Positions 54,631-64,000 of a DNA stretch of 64,000 bases are shown here, one piece after another. Location of the stretch: contig JAIVFJ010000244.1 in NCBI GenBank assembly GCA_025765615.1, positions 26,417 through 90,416 on the forward strand. The letters are read 5' to 3'. The notes beneath the pieces were generated by a model that was given only the letters and a program-made list of their open reading frames with translations, was not told the origin of the DNA and searched no databases. The DNA is from Zopfochytrium polystomum (Eukaryota; Chytridiomycota; Chytridiomycetes; Chytridiales; Chytridiaceae). The position numbers and the translations under genes were made by a program. Position 1 is the first letter of the stretch; every line of letters starts with the position of its first letter.

Positions 54631-55007
54631 TATGCCAGCAGTTGAGCAGACACTGAGTCACTCGGTCTGCAGCCATTGTACAGAATAATAATAATAATAA
54701 TGGCACAAATAATAATAGTGACAGGTGACGCAGGCGCGACAACAAGTGTCAGTCGGTGGCTTATGTGGACAACCAATAATAATAAAATAATAATATATAC
54801 AGCAGAGTCCAAGCCGAATGCGTGTATAACGTGCTTCGAGACGGGTGGATAATCCTCACAATTATCAGTGAAAAAGTGGGTATACACTCTTTTATTTGAG
54901 GTCACAGGCTTGACGGCCTGTCGTCCTCACAGTACCTCTTTTTTATTCTCGCAGCCATAGATGCGACAAAATAAAGGTGTGTGCAAACGTGTTTGCAGGT
55001 CCAAGGG

Positions 55008-56252
55008 TCACTTGGTTTTTTGCAGGCGGGCGCTTCGTCGCGTCCCAGGTGCAGGAGGTGGGATTGGTGTGGCGGGCTTGGTGGAGCTCACCAGTGGGGC
55101 AGGAGTCGCTGCAGGTGCAGGCTCTTTGCCTTTGGTGGTCGAGGCACGTGTGCGCTTCGGTGGTTGTTTTGCAAGGAATCCCTCGCGTTTCTTGAACTCA
55201 TCTGGGTCGTTGTCTTTCACGAGAGCCCAGTAATCATGGATAGCTTTCGGGTGTAAGTCTTCCTCAAGCTGGTTCCAATCGTGTTTGGAGGAATATCCGA
55301 GCCACTTTGTCAGATATATGTACTTCTCACCATCAAAGGTGTGGGATTTGATTCGCTCGATTTGATATTCAACATCGGCAGGGTCTTCTTCATCCTCTTC
55401 AGGCTCAAAGTATCGCCTAACAAACTCAGGATGAATTCCAGGAGCCATTGTGGTTTTGGAAGACGGTTGGCGATGACGCTTCTTAGCGGTACGCCATTGT
55501 TCAAGTTCTTCATCATAAGTTACACCAGCAAGCTCTGCAGCTTCTTCAGCAGAGTCAGTGGGAGCGCGTTCTGTGTAAGGTCGCAGTCGTGAGACATGCA
55601 CAGTCCTGGTAACAATCTGGTTTCCAGGGAATGCTTCAACAATCGTACATTGAGCTTCGGAGTCCTTGCCAGTTATCGCAATGACTCGCACAGGGCCAAC
55701 CCAACGGAACATGAGCGAGCGGTTCTTGTCATTAAGTTTGCCAGGGTTATCAAGAGGGACAGAAAGCCATGCTCTTTGTCCAAGTTGAATTTTATGCGCC
55801 TCTTTATCCTTATCAAGGGAGACTTGATGCAAAAGGTTTTGGTGGTCCTTTGCACGTGTCATGACAATCTTCTGTGCAGCAGCAAGTTTGTCAACAACTT
55901 CAGCCACATAAGGCTCCGTCAGAATGAGTTCTGAATTCATCGATTCTTCTGGGTCTGTGGAAGGGAGTTCAAACAGGAGCGGCGCAGAGGTTCCAGCCCA
56001 AAGTGGGAGAGAGGGCGCTAGTGTCGCCAGCAAGGGCGGCTTGAACAGGTTAAGGGTGACTTGGTTTCCTGTTTTGTCTGCATAAACATATGAAATCTCT
56101 CCATTTCTGGACAGAACAGTGAGTCCGCGAGTGTGCTCACAGGCTTGAGCTGGTTTAAACAAGTGCTCAGGACAGATGAGGTTGCGGGGCCCGTACACGT
56201 AACAGGCAGAACGGTCGGTAAAAACTTGTGACGCAACCAAAGCTGTTGTCAT
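55008..56252 (-). CDS. integrase C-terminal part and chromodomain, Ty3 copy 1
   Basis: The frame reads MTTALVASQVFTDRSACYVY, a linker, QRAWLSVPLDNPGKLNDKNR (GPY/F-like region with RWVGPVRVIAITG), ARTVHVSRLRPYTE-type end of the integrase barrel, then the chromodomain EYQIERIKSHTFDGEKYIYL with TKWLGYSSKHDWNQLEEDLH and HDYWALVKDN. The aromatic cage positions (Tyr, Trp, Tyr/Trp) appear kept. Chromodomains of this class steer integration to heterochromatin marked by histone methylation. The tail is Arg/Pro/Thr-rich. Confidence 0.9.
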   Translation of the reverse strand: MTTALVASQVFTDRSACYVYGPRNLICPEHLFKPAQACEHTRGLTVLSRNGEISYVYADKTGNQVTLNLFKPPLLATLAPSLPLWAGTSAPLLFELPSTDPEESMNSELILTEPYVAEVVDKLAAAQKIVMTRAKDHQNLLHQVSLDKDKEAHKIQLGQRAWLSVPLDNPGKLNDKNRSLMFRWVGPVRVIAITGKDSEAQCTIVEAFPGNQIVTRTVHVSRLRPYTERAPTDSAEEAAELAGVTYDEELEQWRTAKKRHRQPSSKTTMAPGIHPEFVRRYFEPEEDEEDPADVEYQIERIKSHTFDGEKYIYLTKWLGYSSKHDWNQLEEDLHPKAIHDYWALVKDNDPDEFKKREGFLAKQPPKRTRASTTKGKEPAPAATPAPLVSSTKPATPIPPPAPGTRRSARLQKTK

Positions 56253-56390
56253 TCCACCAGGGTTCAGAGAACTTCGGAGGAAGGGGGGAACTTTAGATGT
56301 TCAGGTCGTCGACCTGCAATCGCAGGAGGTCGTTCATGAAAGATGTAAAGCACATCAATGGAGTATCTGAAGATAAACTCGCTGAGCACT

Positions 56391-57600
56391 TCATGAATAG
56401 GATATTCTGTTGGGAAGGGCCAGAGTTTCATTGGCAGATACTGTCGCAGTGTGAGTCTTGGATTGGTTGTTCTCAAAAACACAATCCGGAGTTGTGGGGG
56501 AAGGAGGCACTGGATCTTTGGAAAAGAGGGGTAGTGCTTTCTTCGGGTACACAGCCTTTGTTGTAAGCGTCTCAAGTTCATCAAGAATGGGGCTCTGAGG
56601 CTCGCAATCGAGACTTAGGGCAGGAAACATGTCATCATCCAACAACAAAGTTTGCGTGTTGGGCTCTTCATCCTCGTCATCAGAGGGGTAAAGAGCTTTT
56701 TCCTCTTCACTTAGAGGGTCTTCTCTGTCAATTCCAGAGAACATATCAATAGGCAGTCGGCAATCGCGTCCATGCATCAGGAAAAACGGGGTTTCTCCAG
56801 TCAGCGGGTGAACGTGCGTTCTGTACGCAAACAGAATGTATGGGAGTACAGAAGGCCAGTCGTCGTGAGTTGTCTGGTCAATGAAAGACCTAATCATAGT
56901 CTTCAAACTCTTAATGGAGCGTTCTACAGCACCGTTTGCTCGAGGCCACCGTGGCGACGAGAAGGTTTTCTTGGTTCCAAGTGCTTTGCACAGAGCAGCA
57001 AACAATTCACTAGAGAAGGGCTGTCCTCTGTCAGAGTGAAGGAACACAGGAACTCCATGTCTGCAGAACACTTGTTCTACTAAAGAGCGTGCAGCAGTTT
57101 CTGCGGAGATGTCAGTGACGGGGATTGCTTCAATCCAGCGGGTGAAGTAATCCATCACAACCATAATGTAGTGGTAGCCTTCAGGAGTCTTTTTGAAGGG
57201 TCCTGCAAAGTCAACAGCCACTCGTTCCCAGGGATACATACCAATGGGGACAGGGTGCAGAACTCCAGGACGGGACGGCACAGGTTTGCTTTTCTGACAA
57301 GTGTCGCAACTCGCAATATGGTTGCGAAGGTCTCTACCCATTGTTGGCCAGTAGAACCGTTCAGCTAGGTTATCGAACACTTTTCTGGCACCAAGGTGTC
57401 CGGAAAGGAGGTCGTCATGGACAGTTTAAGGACATTTCTCCTCAAATTGTCTGGGATGCATACAGCAAGTCGTAGTGGGGCTCTCTTCATCATGAAAGAG
57501 TAGGAGTCTCTCACAGCGTGGAGCACTCCGTGTCGTATCACCATCATAGCTGCGCGTGTAGGAGTCATAGTACGACAGGTAACGCCTTCAGGAGAGTGCC
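56391..57600 (-). CDS. DDE integrase, Ty3 copy 1
   Basis: Head: VIRHGVLHAVRDSYSF, then after a one-base shift near 57375 FDNLAERFYWPTMGRDLRNH and the CDTCQKSKP knuckle. Core: VDFAGPFKKTPEGYHYIMVV (first Asp), VFLHSDRGQPFSSELF (second Asp), RWPRANGAVERSIKSLK (Glu), and AYRTHVHPLTGETPFFLMHG. All three catalytic acids are present. The frame is open from 57380 to 56391; a frameshift near 56400 separates it from the C-terminal part. Confidence 0.9.
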
Positions 57601-57859
57601 ATCTCTCCTAAAACGAAGGATAGGTCCAAAGTAAGGGGTCTTTGTTTTGAAGATAACTCAGTGCGCGTGGGTTATCTAAAATCTGAACCTCAGATGGGAA
57701 GCTCTCAAGTGCAGCATTTGTGTCGACAGCAGGCGTGCTATCCTCATAGGTACTACAGTGGTCGTATCGAGTGGTGAAACTGCACCGGCAATTTCTTGCT
57801 CCGTTGGAGCAGCAGGGACAAGATCTCCAAGGTCTGTGAGCAGTTCAATACGATAATGG

Positions 57860-59019
57860 TCACTTATGGCAAGGCCATCAAACGAGGGGTGTTCTGTGTG
57901 AATTTGGACACTGTACTGTGAGGGGTCAATATCGTTACCTCACAAGGAAGTAGTCTACTCTCAGCAGAGGGATCCATTCGCCGGAGCACGAGGACTTCAT
58001 GGTCCAAGTCAGTCCATGGGAAGAAGGGAAAGTGTGTCGGAATGCGTCGACATAGCCAGATGCTAAGATCTGTCAACCACTGTCTCTCACTCTCTAAGAG
58101 GCCAGGGAAGGTCGCATGCTCTCTCTTCAGGCGGAGGCGAAGGGAGTGGTCAACGTCTAAGTCAGTATGCGCGATGTTCATATCTCCAGCAACAATGACT
58201 ATAAATCCTTGTGTACGGAGGGCTGAACAGTTTGCAGGAATGTCTTCAAGGAATTCATCTTGTAAGGTTGTCGGGAACCAGTTTCATCAGCGAAGCTACT
58301 GGGAGTGTAGACATTCAGGATTGCAAAAGGTCCGACAAGTAGAACAACAACACGTCCTTCTTGGTGTGTTGAGGGTCTCCCAAAAAGGTGAATTCTCTGC
58401 CGTTCAGCTCAGAACAGTAGAAGGTTGCAACGCCGTTATTCCCAGTTCGAGGATCACAAAGTAAACACTTCCATCCTTCAATCTGGCATAACTCATCAAC
58501 AAGTTTCTGGCGTTTTACACCAAGACGCGTCTCTTGCAGACAACAATACAAGGAGGTTGGGAATTGGAGGAAGTCCTCAAAATCGCTTAGCTGGTCGGTT
58601 TGTTGTGCAAAGTCGACACCAGATTTGTGAGCGACCCTAAGCCAGGAGTACAAACCATTAACATTCCAGGAAGAGATGTTAAAGGTAGGAGTCCATTTAG
58701 GTGTTTGTACACTTCTACAACAGCAGCTCACGGCTGTCATATAAGATGGTGGCGAAGTATATCGATCACAGGGTCAAAGAGGGATACTTCACGCAGTGGT
58801 TGGTCTGCATTTTCAGATTCCAACCGTTGTTCTCAGAGTCAGAATCCTCGGAGTACAGTCTATTGATTTCGTATCCAAAATCTTCATCAGTAGCATCAGC
58901 TACCTTTTTTTGCTGCTGTCTCCGCCTGATGTTGTCTCATCAGGGGAGGCTGCAGGTTTGGTGGGAGACATCTCTGTCTGTGTGGCTTCATCAGTGAAAA
59001 CGAGGCGCTTTCCTTTCAT
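57860..59019 (-). CDS. ExoIII/Apn2-like endonuclease (EEP) domain in the Ty3 element
   Basis: ATG at 59019 overlaps the RNase H stop. MKGKRLVFTDEATQTEM and an acidic linker (SEDSDSENNG) lead to the nuclease: FNISSWNVNGLYSWLR (Asn), CCLQETRLG (catalytic Glu), GNNGVATFY, AILNVYTPSS, IVIVAGDMNIAHTDLDVDH (Asp-x-Asn pair), SERQWLTDLSIWL, FFPWTDLDHEVLVLRR (Asp before the last strand), and GLAISDHYRIELL (the Ser-Asp-His catalytic His). This is the complete motif series of ExoIII/APE1/Apn2 nucleases; GDMNIAH is cellular AP-endonuclease-like. Frame breaks near 58905, 58770, 58315, 58180 and 57940 prevent translation as it stands. The sequence continues without a recognisable gap into the integrase head. 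Confidence 0.8.
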
Positions 59020-60060
59020 TGCGCAGGTCCAATAAGAACACGTGAAAGGGCGTCAGCAACAACTGTGAGACTGTGCTCTCTAACTCCTCACCTAGGGCTA
59101 TAGGTGGAAACTAGAGCATGGACCTAAATACCAATCCTGACTAATGAAAAGGGGCAAAAGGAGGGTGTCTAGGGGCACTAGACAGGAAAGTGTATTTGGA
59201 GTCTTAAAAAGCCCAAGAAAAACACAAATAAATCTCTAACACAAAAGAGGGGTTTCTCACACCAAAGCATGAAACAGACACAATCACAAAGAAAGCATAA
59301 TCCTCTGGTGCAAGACACAGAATGGTTTCATCTGGGGCACAAGGCCAAAGCCAAGTTAGACCAGAGACAGAACCGACTTGATCGGTAAGACCGACTGAAT
59401 CGGTAAGGGGAGTGGCAAGCCACTACAACCCATCAAAAGAAACAACAAAAGAAATAAACAACAAGTCAAACCCTGAGTTGGAGGGGGTTGGAGAGACAAA
59501 GGGCAGACACAAGGAACAGTTAGTGTGCAGAGGTGCCTGTTGAACCAAATCAGAACTGTTTTCCACTTAACAGAACCAGACACAACTTGTCTCACTCCAA
59601 GGAGAGTGTTCCAACTCAATCCAAGGAAGAGGGTGCAACCAGGGTGGGAGACAGTGGGACTCTTCTTGCTCCATCCTACCAGGAGACAGACCTCTGCCTC
59701 ACCAGGCGAGAGAGAATAACCTGTCTTAGAAGCAAGGAAGGTCAATACCCACTCCCACACACAAGGAAGACACCAAAGACAACCACAGGTATTAGCATGA
59801 AAGGAAGAGGGTCTGAACCCAGTGAACCAGGCCCACCAAAGGCCAAAGGAACCATCACCAGGGACAGGGAGGAATACCAGAGAGACCATACCACCACATA
59901 ATACCTGACCAGCCAACTCATTCATATCACCTTGAGAGACCTGGATTTGAAGTGATGTATTGACAGGAACCGGCGAGGCACTACCACAGTTTTACCCTCC
60001 CACCGTCCATCATCAAGTAGCTCCTACCCCAGACCAGCCTAAACAGTATGTGCAGAATGG

Positions 60061-60131
60061 TGAGGTGCACTGGGACTTGAACCCAGCACACTGCCATAAA
60101 TGGCCAAGAGAACCAATTCTCCTGTCACACA
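60061..60131 (-). other. tRNA-like segment inside LTR 2 (perfect T-arm)
   Basis: Counterpart of 53836-53905. The T-arm is CTGGG-TTCAAGT-CCCAG, acceptor-like arms GGTGTGT/GTGCACC are the same, and the palindrome in the anticodon position is GCCAT-TT-ATGGC. The stems are kept although loop bases differ from copy 1. Confidence 0.45.
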
Positions 60132-60843
60132 CCAGGGGACTGCCACCCCCAGCTCATACACACAGTCAGAGAAGGAATAAGGGCAGGCAGAAGACTTCAG
60201 GTACAGGTTCTAAGGGGCAACAAGAATGGGGGGTGGGCTGCTTAAATAGGAGAGGGTTGGAATCAGCAGGGTGAAGGAAGAAGGAAGGGAAAAGAGGGGA
60301 AAACATATACAAAAGAACAAAACAATAAATAAAACAACAAAGAAGAGAGAGGAGGAGTGAGTCACCAAACAATGGGGCTGAGCCATCAAACAAGGAAGAC
60401 AGCTCAGAAAATCATGGAGCATTTCTTGGCATCAGCTGCCAAGAAAGATGGAGGAGATGGAGAGAGCTGGTTGGTGCAAAGAGGAAGACAGTCACTCACA
60501 GCCACAAAAGAAAAGAGAGACACACACAGAGACAATAAACAAACAAATAAATAAAAGATAAAACAGTAAAAACAGGAAAAACAGGATAAACTACTAATTG
60601 AAAAAATAAGTAAAAATCATCAATAAAGAAAGGAGAAAAAACCCTATGATCTCATACCCTTTCATGAGGCCTTTCATCATGGTAGCTTATGTAGCAGCTC
60701 TGTGTTAGCTCTGTGTACACCTGGACTCTGTACTTCTACCCACTTAAGCACATCATCCTAATCCATTTCCAAAAGTGAGGGGGGCAAGGCTTAGTCATTG
60801 TGCAGAACTTAGCATTTCTGCATCATTCAGTCAGTGACTGCCA

Positions 60844-60908
60844 GCATGTCTCGAACTTAGCACCTTTCCCATTGAAGGGAGCGCTCTACACCACTGAGCT
60901 AGAGGGCC
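60844..60908 (-). other. tRNA-like segment inside LTR 2 (A and B box motifs)
   Basis: Counterpart of 54566-54630. Minus strand reads TAGCTCAGTGGTGTAGAGCG (A box) and AAGTTCGAGACATGC (B-box-like). Confidence 0.5.
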
Positions 60909-61267
60909 TCTGGCCAGTAGTGCAGAGCAGCCTGAGCCATTCGGCCTGCAACTTAGTGCGTAATAATAACATGAATAATATACATGGCCGCGGCTAAGAG
61001 ACAGTCCAAATCTCAGTGGTTCGGCTTGCAGGGACAATAATAACCCATGAAAATAATAAGAAATGGGGTCCAGCCGTGTTACGTCACTTTGTGAAACGTT
61101 GTTTGGTCAAGTCAAATTGATAATCCTCACAAGTTATCAGTTAAAAAAGCGGGGTATACTCTTTTTATTTGAGGTCGCAGGCTCAACAGCCTGTCGTCCT
61201 CACAGTACCTCTTTTTTATTCTCGCAGCCATAGATGCGACAAATTAAAATAAGGTGGGTCCAAGGCG

Positions 61268-62195
61268 TCACTTGGATTTTTGCAATCGGAGGCTACGTCG
61301 CGTTCCGGTTGCAGGTGGTGGGTTTACTGGGATGAGCTTCTTTGTGGTGCTCATTGGTTTTACAGGAGTTTCTGCACGTGTTGCAGGACTCGTGTTTTTG
61401 GGACCTGGGGCGTTGGAGCGCTTGGGTCGGTTTGAAATGAATTCTGTGTGTTGCTGGAACTCATCTGGATTGTTCTCTTTTACAAGAGCCCAGTAGTCTT
61501 GAATAGCTTTGGGGTGTAAGTCTTCTTCAAGTTGGTTCCAGTCATGCTTGGAAGAGTATCCTAACCATTTGGTTAGATACATATATTTTTCGCCATCAAA
61601 TGTGTGAGATTTAATGCGCTCGATCTCGTATTCGATATCGGCAGGGTCTTCTTCATCATCTTCAGGCTCAAAGTATCGTCTGACAAATTCAGGGTGGATG
61701 CCAGGAGCCATTGTGGTTTTGAAGAGGGTTGGCGGGTAGCGTTTCTTAGCGGTTTGCCATTTTTCAAGTTCTTCGTCATATGTTGCACCAGCGAGGTCTG
61801 CGGCTTCTTCTGCGGAGTCAGCAGGAGCTGTAAGGTCGCAGTCGTGAAACATGCACAGTTCTGGTCACAATCTGATTTCCAGGGAATGCTTCAACAATTG
61901 TGTATTGCGCTTCAGAGTCTTTGCCAGTGATTGCAATGACTTGTACAGGGCCAACCCAACGGAAGAGGAGTGAGCGGTTCTTATCGTTAAGTTTGCCGGG
62001 ATTATCAAGAGGAACAGAGAGCCAAGCCCTCTGTCCGAGTTGAATTTTGTGAGCTTCTTTATCTTTTTCAAGGGAAGCAAGGTGCAAAAGCTCTTGATTC
62101 TGCTTTGCTCGTGTCATAACAATGTTCTGCGCAGCAGTAAGCTTGTCAATAACTTCAGCTACGTAGGGTTCTGTCAGAATGAGTTCTGAACTCAT
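61268..62195 (-). CDS. integrase C-terminal part and chromodomain, Ty3 copy 2
   Basis: MSSELILTEPYVAEVIDKLT, QRAWLSVPLDNPGKLNDKNR and RWVGPVQVIAITG (to about 61818), then after a shift ADSAEEAADLAGATYDEELE and the chromodomain YEIERIKSHTFDGEKYMYLT with KWLGYSSKHDWNQLEEDLH, ending in a basic Pro/Thr tail and RRSLRLQKSK. The same domain order as copy 1. Confidence 0.88.
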
Positions 62196-62280
62196 TGTTT
62201 CAGATGGGTCTGTTGAAGGGAGCTCAAACAGAAGTGGTGCCGAAGCGCCAGCCCACAGCGGGAGAGCTGGTGCAAGCGTT

Positions 62281-63878
62281 TCAAGTGAAGGCGGCGGTGA
62301 ACAGGTTTAGGGTAATTTGGTGTCCTGTTTTGTTGGCAAAAAGGTACACAAGTTCTCCGTTTCTTGAAAGAACAGTGAGCCCGCGTTTGAATTCAGTCAC
62401 AGCAACTGATTTCAGCAAGTGTTCAGGACAAATGAGGTGTCGAGGCCCGTACACATAACAGGCAGAACGATCAGTAAAAACCTGCGATGCGGCCAGAGAC
62501 GTTGTCATTCCACCAGGATTCAGTGAGTTTCGCAGAAAAGTGGGGAATTTCAAGTGTTCAGGTCGGCGTCCTGGAATTGCAGGTGGACGCTCATGAAAGA
62601 TGTAAAGAACATCAATGGAGTATCTGGAGATAAACTCGCTTAGCACTTCGTGAACAGGGTACTCTGTGGGGAAGGGCCAGAGTTTCATCGGCAAATACTG
62701 TCGGAAGGTGAGCCTAGGATTTGTTGTTCGCATGAACACAATCCTAAGTTGCGGTGAAGAAGGCAGGGGCTCGCTTGAAAAGAGAGGGAGTGCTTTCTTT
62801 GAGTACACTGCTGTCGTTGTCAGTGTTTCAGGTGTGTTAACTACAGGAGGTTTAAATTCAAAGCTCTGAGCAAGAAAACACATTGTCACCCAGCAGCAAT
62901 GTTGTACTATCAGGTTCGGCATCTTCTTCTTCAGGAAGAAGTGCTTTTTCCTCTGTGCTGAGAGGATCATCTCTGTCAACTCCAGAGAACATATCAATGG
63001 GGAGTCGGCAGTCGCGTCCATGCATCAGGAAAAACGGAGTTTCTCCAGTCAGTGGGTGGACGTGAGTTCTGTACGCAAAAAGAGCATACGGAAGCACAGT
63101 GGGCCAGTCGTCATGGAGATGACTGATCAATGAAAGACCGTAAGGTTGCCTTCAGTGTTTTGATGTAACGTTCTACAGCACCGTTTGCTCGTGGCCAGCG
63201 TGGTGATGAGAAGGTCTTCTTGGTTCCGAGTGCTTTACAGAGAGCAGAAAACAATTCACTGGAAAAGGGCTGTCCTCTGTCGGAGTGAAGGAACACAGGG
63301 ATTCCGTGTCTGCAAAACACTTGTTCTACAAGGGCTCGTGCAGCAGTTTCTGCGGTAATGTCTGTGACAGGGACTGCTTCAACCCAGCGGGTGAAATAAT
63401 CAATCACAACCATAATGTACTGGTAACCTTCAGTGGTCTTTTGAAGGGGCCAGCAAAGTCAACAGAAATTCGTTCCCAGGGATACATTCCAATGGGGACA
63501 GGATGCAGAACTCCGGAACGGGAGGGCGCAGGTTTACTCTTTTGGCAAGTTTCACAACTTGCAATGTGGGTTGCGGAGGTCTCTACCCATAGTCGGGCCA
63601 GTAGAAACGTTCAGCAAGGGTGTCAAACACTTTCCGAGCACCAAGGTGTCCAGAAAGGAGGTCATCGTGGACAAGTTAAGAACATTTCTCCGCAGGTTGT
63701 CAGGATGCATATGGCAAGTCTTAGTGGGGTTCTCTTCATCATGAAAGGAGTATGAATCTCTCACGGCGTGGAGAACTCCGTGTCGAATCACCATCATGGC
63801 TGCTCGTGTAGTCATGGTGCGAAGAGATACTCCGTCAGGAAGAAGCCCATCTTTCCTAAAACGAAGGATTGGTCCCAA
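62281..63878 (-). CDS. DDE integrase, Ty3 copy 2
   Basis: Head VIRHGVLHAVRDSYSF near 63780, then after shifts the core: MVVIDYFTRWVEAVPVTDIT, VFLHSDRGQPFSSELFSALC (second Asp), RWPRANGAVERYIKTLK (Glu), AYRTHVHPLTGETPFFLMHG. The first Asp lies in the segment at about 63450, after a one-base loss relative to copy 1. The downstream frame 62281-63021 holds RSACYVYGPRHLICPEHLL. Confidence 0.85.
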
Positions 63879-64000
63879 AATACTCGTCCTTGTTCTGAAG
63901 GTAGCTTAGGGCACGCGGGTTGTCAAGAACTTGTACTTCTGAGTGGAAACTCTCTAGGAGGGCTTCTGGTGTTACGACCAACTCAGGCGTAAGGAGCTGT

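Larger units (their letters stand above)
52741..54931 (-). repeat. LTR of Ty3-type copy 1 (3' LTR)
   Basis: 2,191 bases, starting TGTGAGGACGAC on the minus strand and ending CAGTCTCACA, i.e. with TGTGAG/CTCACA terminal inverted repeats and TG...CA ends. The same long sequence recurs at 59064-61204. Immediately inside (54932 onward) lies an A/G-rich tract on the minus strand, the expected polypurine primer next to a 3' LTR. No ORF of interest. Two tRNA-like segments are embedded. Confidence 0.85.
54932..59063 (-). mobile_element. internal region of Ty3-type copy 1 with EEP nuclease, integrase, chromodomain
   Basis: Minus-strand order: end of RNase H (VVADALSRVLIGPAQ, stop 59016), an ATGA overlap into a second frame, an ExoIII/Apn2-like endonuclease, an integrase zinc-binding head, the integrase core, a C-terminal tail, a chromodomain, polypurine tract and LTR. 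The RT and earlier parts are missing because copy 2 was inserted into RNase H at 59063/59064. Several single-base breaks interrupt the second frame (for example A7 at 58905-58911 and near 58315, 57870, 57750, 57590, 57420, 57375 and 56400). A chromovirus-type Ty3 element by its chromodomain. Confidence 0.8.
59064..61204 (-). repeat. LTR of Ty3-type copy 2 (3' LTR)
   Basis: 2,141 bases with the same TGTGAG/CTCACA ends and overall content as 52741-54931, including both tRNA-like segments in the same order. Its right side (61205 onward) repeats the polypurine tract of copy 1. Its left edge cuts directly into the RNase H sequence of copy 1, with no primer-binding site, so it is the 3' LTR of an inserted second element and not the 5' LTR of copy 1. 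Confidence 0.85.
61205..64000 (-). mobile_element. internal region of Ty3-type copy 2 (partial, runs off the window)
   Basis: Related to but clearly different from copy 1 (for example GPRHLICPEHLLK versus GPRNLICPEHLFK). Visible parts on the minus strand are the chromodomain, integrase C-terminal part, integrase core, integrase head, and the linker that follows the EEP domain in copy 1 (EALLESFHSEVQVLDNPRAL). The place where an EEP domain would lie is just outside the window. Several single-base breaks are present. Confidence 0.85.

Noticed and set aside
52741..54931. Frames of 60-130 codons in the long repeats as genes
   Set aside because: They are not conserved in position or frame between the two LTR copies and have no domain content.
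57860..59019. EEP domain as the APE of an inserted non-LTR retrotransposon
   Set aside because: No non-LTR RT follows, the motif GDMNIAH is AP-endonuclease-like, and the segment passes into the integrase head without an A-tail or target duplication. It remains the main alternative to test.
59064..61204. Reading this LTR as the 5' LTR of copy 1
   Set aside because: The adjoining sequence of copy 1 is the end of RNase H, not a primer-binding site and gag; the polypurine tract is on the other side.

Overview
The window is nuclear DNA of a GC-rich, intron-rich eukaryote. Short GT-AG introns, a split lanosterol synthase, a fungal-type sn1-diacylglycerol lipase, ERO1, a probable TOM6, and a mixture of tyrosine-recombinase and chromodomain Ty3 retrotransposons all fit a fungus. 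An early-diverging, chytrid-like lineage is my guess, not a demonstrated fact. The genetic code looks standard: TAG ends the lipase and sterol cyclase genes, TGA ends the aminotransferase and ERO1.

Layout. Positions 1-33,300 are a dense gene block: diacylglycerol lipase (+), mitochondrial-type peroxiredoxin (-), alanine-glyoxylate aminotransferase (+), lanosterol synthase (-), a DBP2/DDX5-type DEAD-box helicase (+), an orphan F-box-like protein (+), ERO1 (+), a broken paralogue of the orphan on the opposite strand, a TOM6-like small membrane protein (+), a TBC Rab-GAP (-), RPL39 (+), a damaged Ras-like GTPase (+), and an inositol polyphosphate kinase (+). Positions 33,736-39,918 are a complete-looking DIRS/Ngaro-type element with Gag, RT-RNase H and tyrosine recombinase. 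Positions 40,156-50,900 hold small RNA genes (tRNA-Ser, U2 snRNA, initiator tRNA-Met), an SDR, an orphan acidic protein, a SAM-methyltransferase with a partial second copy, a 28S rDNA relic and a tandem hairpin repeat. From about 51,200 to the right edge is retrotransposon territory: a Copia-like gag remnant and two chromodomain Ty3-type copies with 2.1-2.2 kb LTRs, the second inserted into the pol gene of the first.

The most unusual object is the Ty3-type element at 54,932-59,063. Its RNase H reading frame ends in an ATGA overlap with a frame encoding an ExoIII/Apn2-like endonuclease (EEP fold), which leads into the integrase and chromodomain. I do not know a described Ty3 element with this order.

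Many conserved genes need one or a few single-base corrections to read through (peroxiredoxin at its catalytic cysteine codon, lanosterol synthase, the helicase, the orphan protein, the methyltransferase, the integrases). AGXT, ERO1, RPL39 and the inositol phosphate kinase need none. Uncorrected sequencing error is the simplest explanation for most; the helicase is much more heavily hit. No operons are expected; the gene-rich left half shows divergent and convergent pairs with short intergenic spaces.
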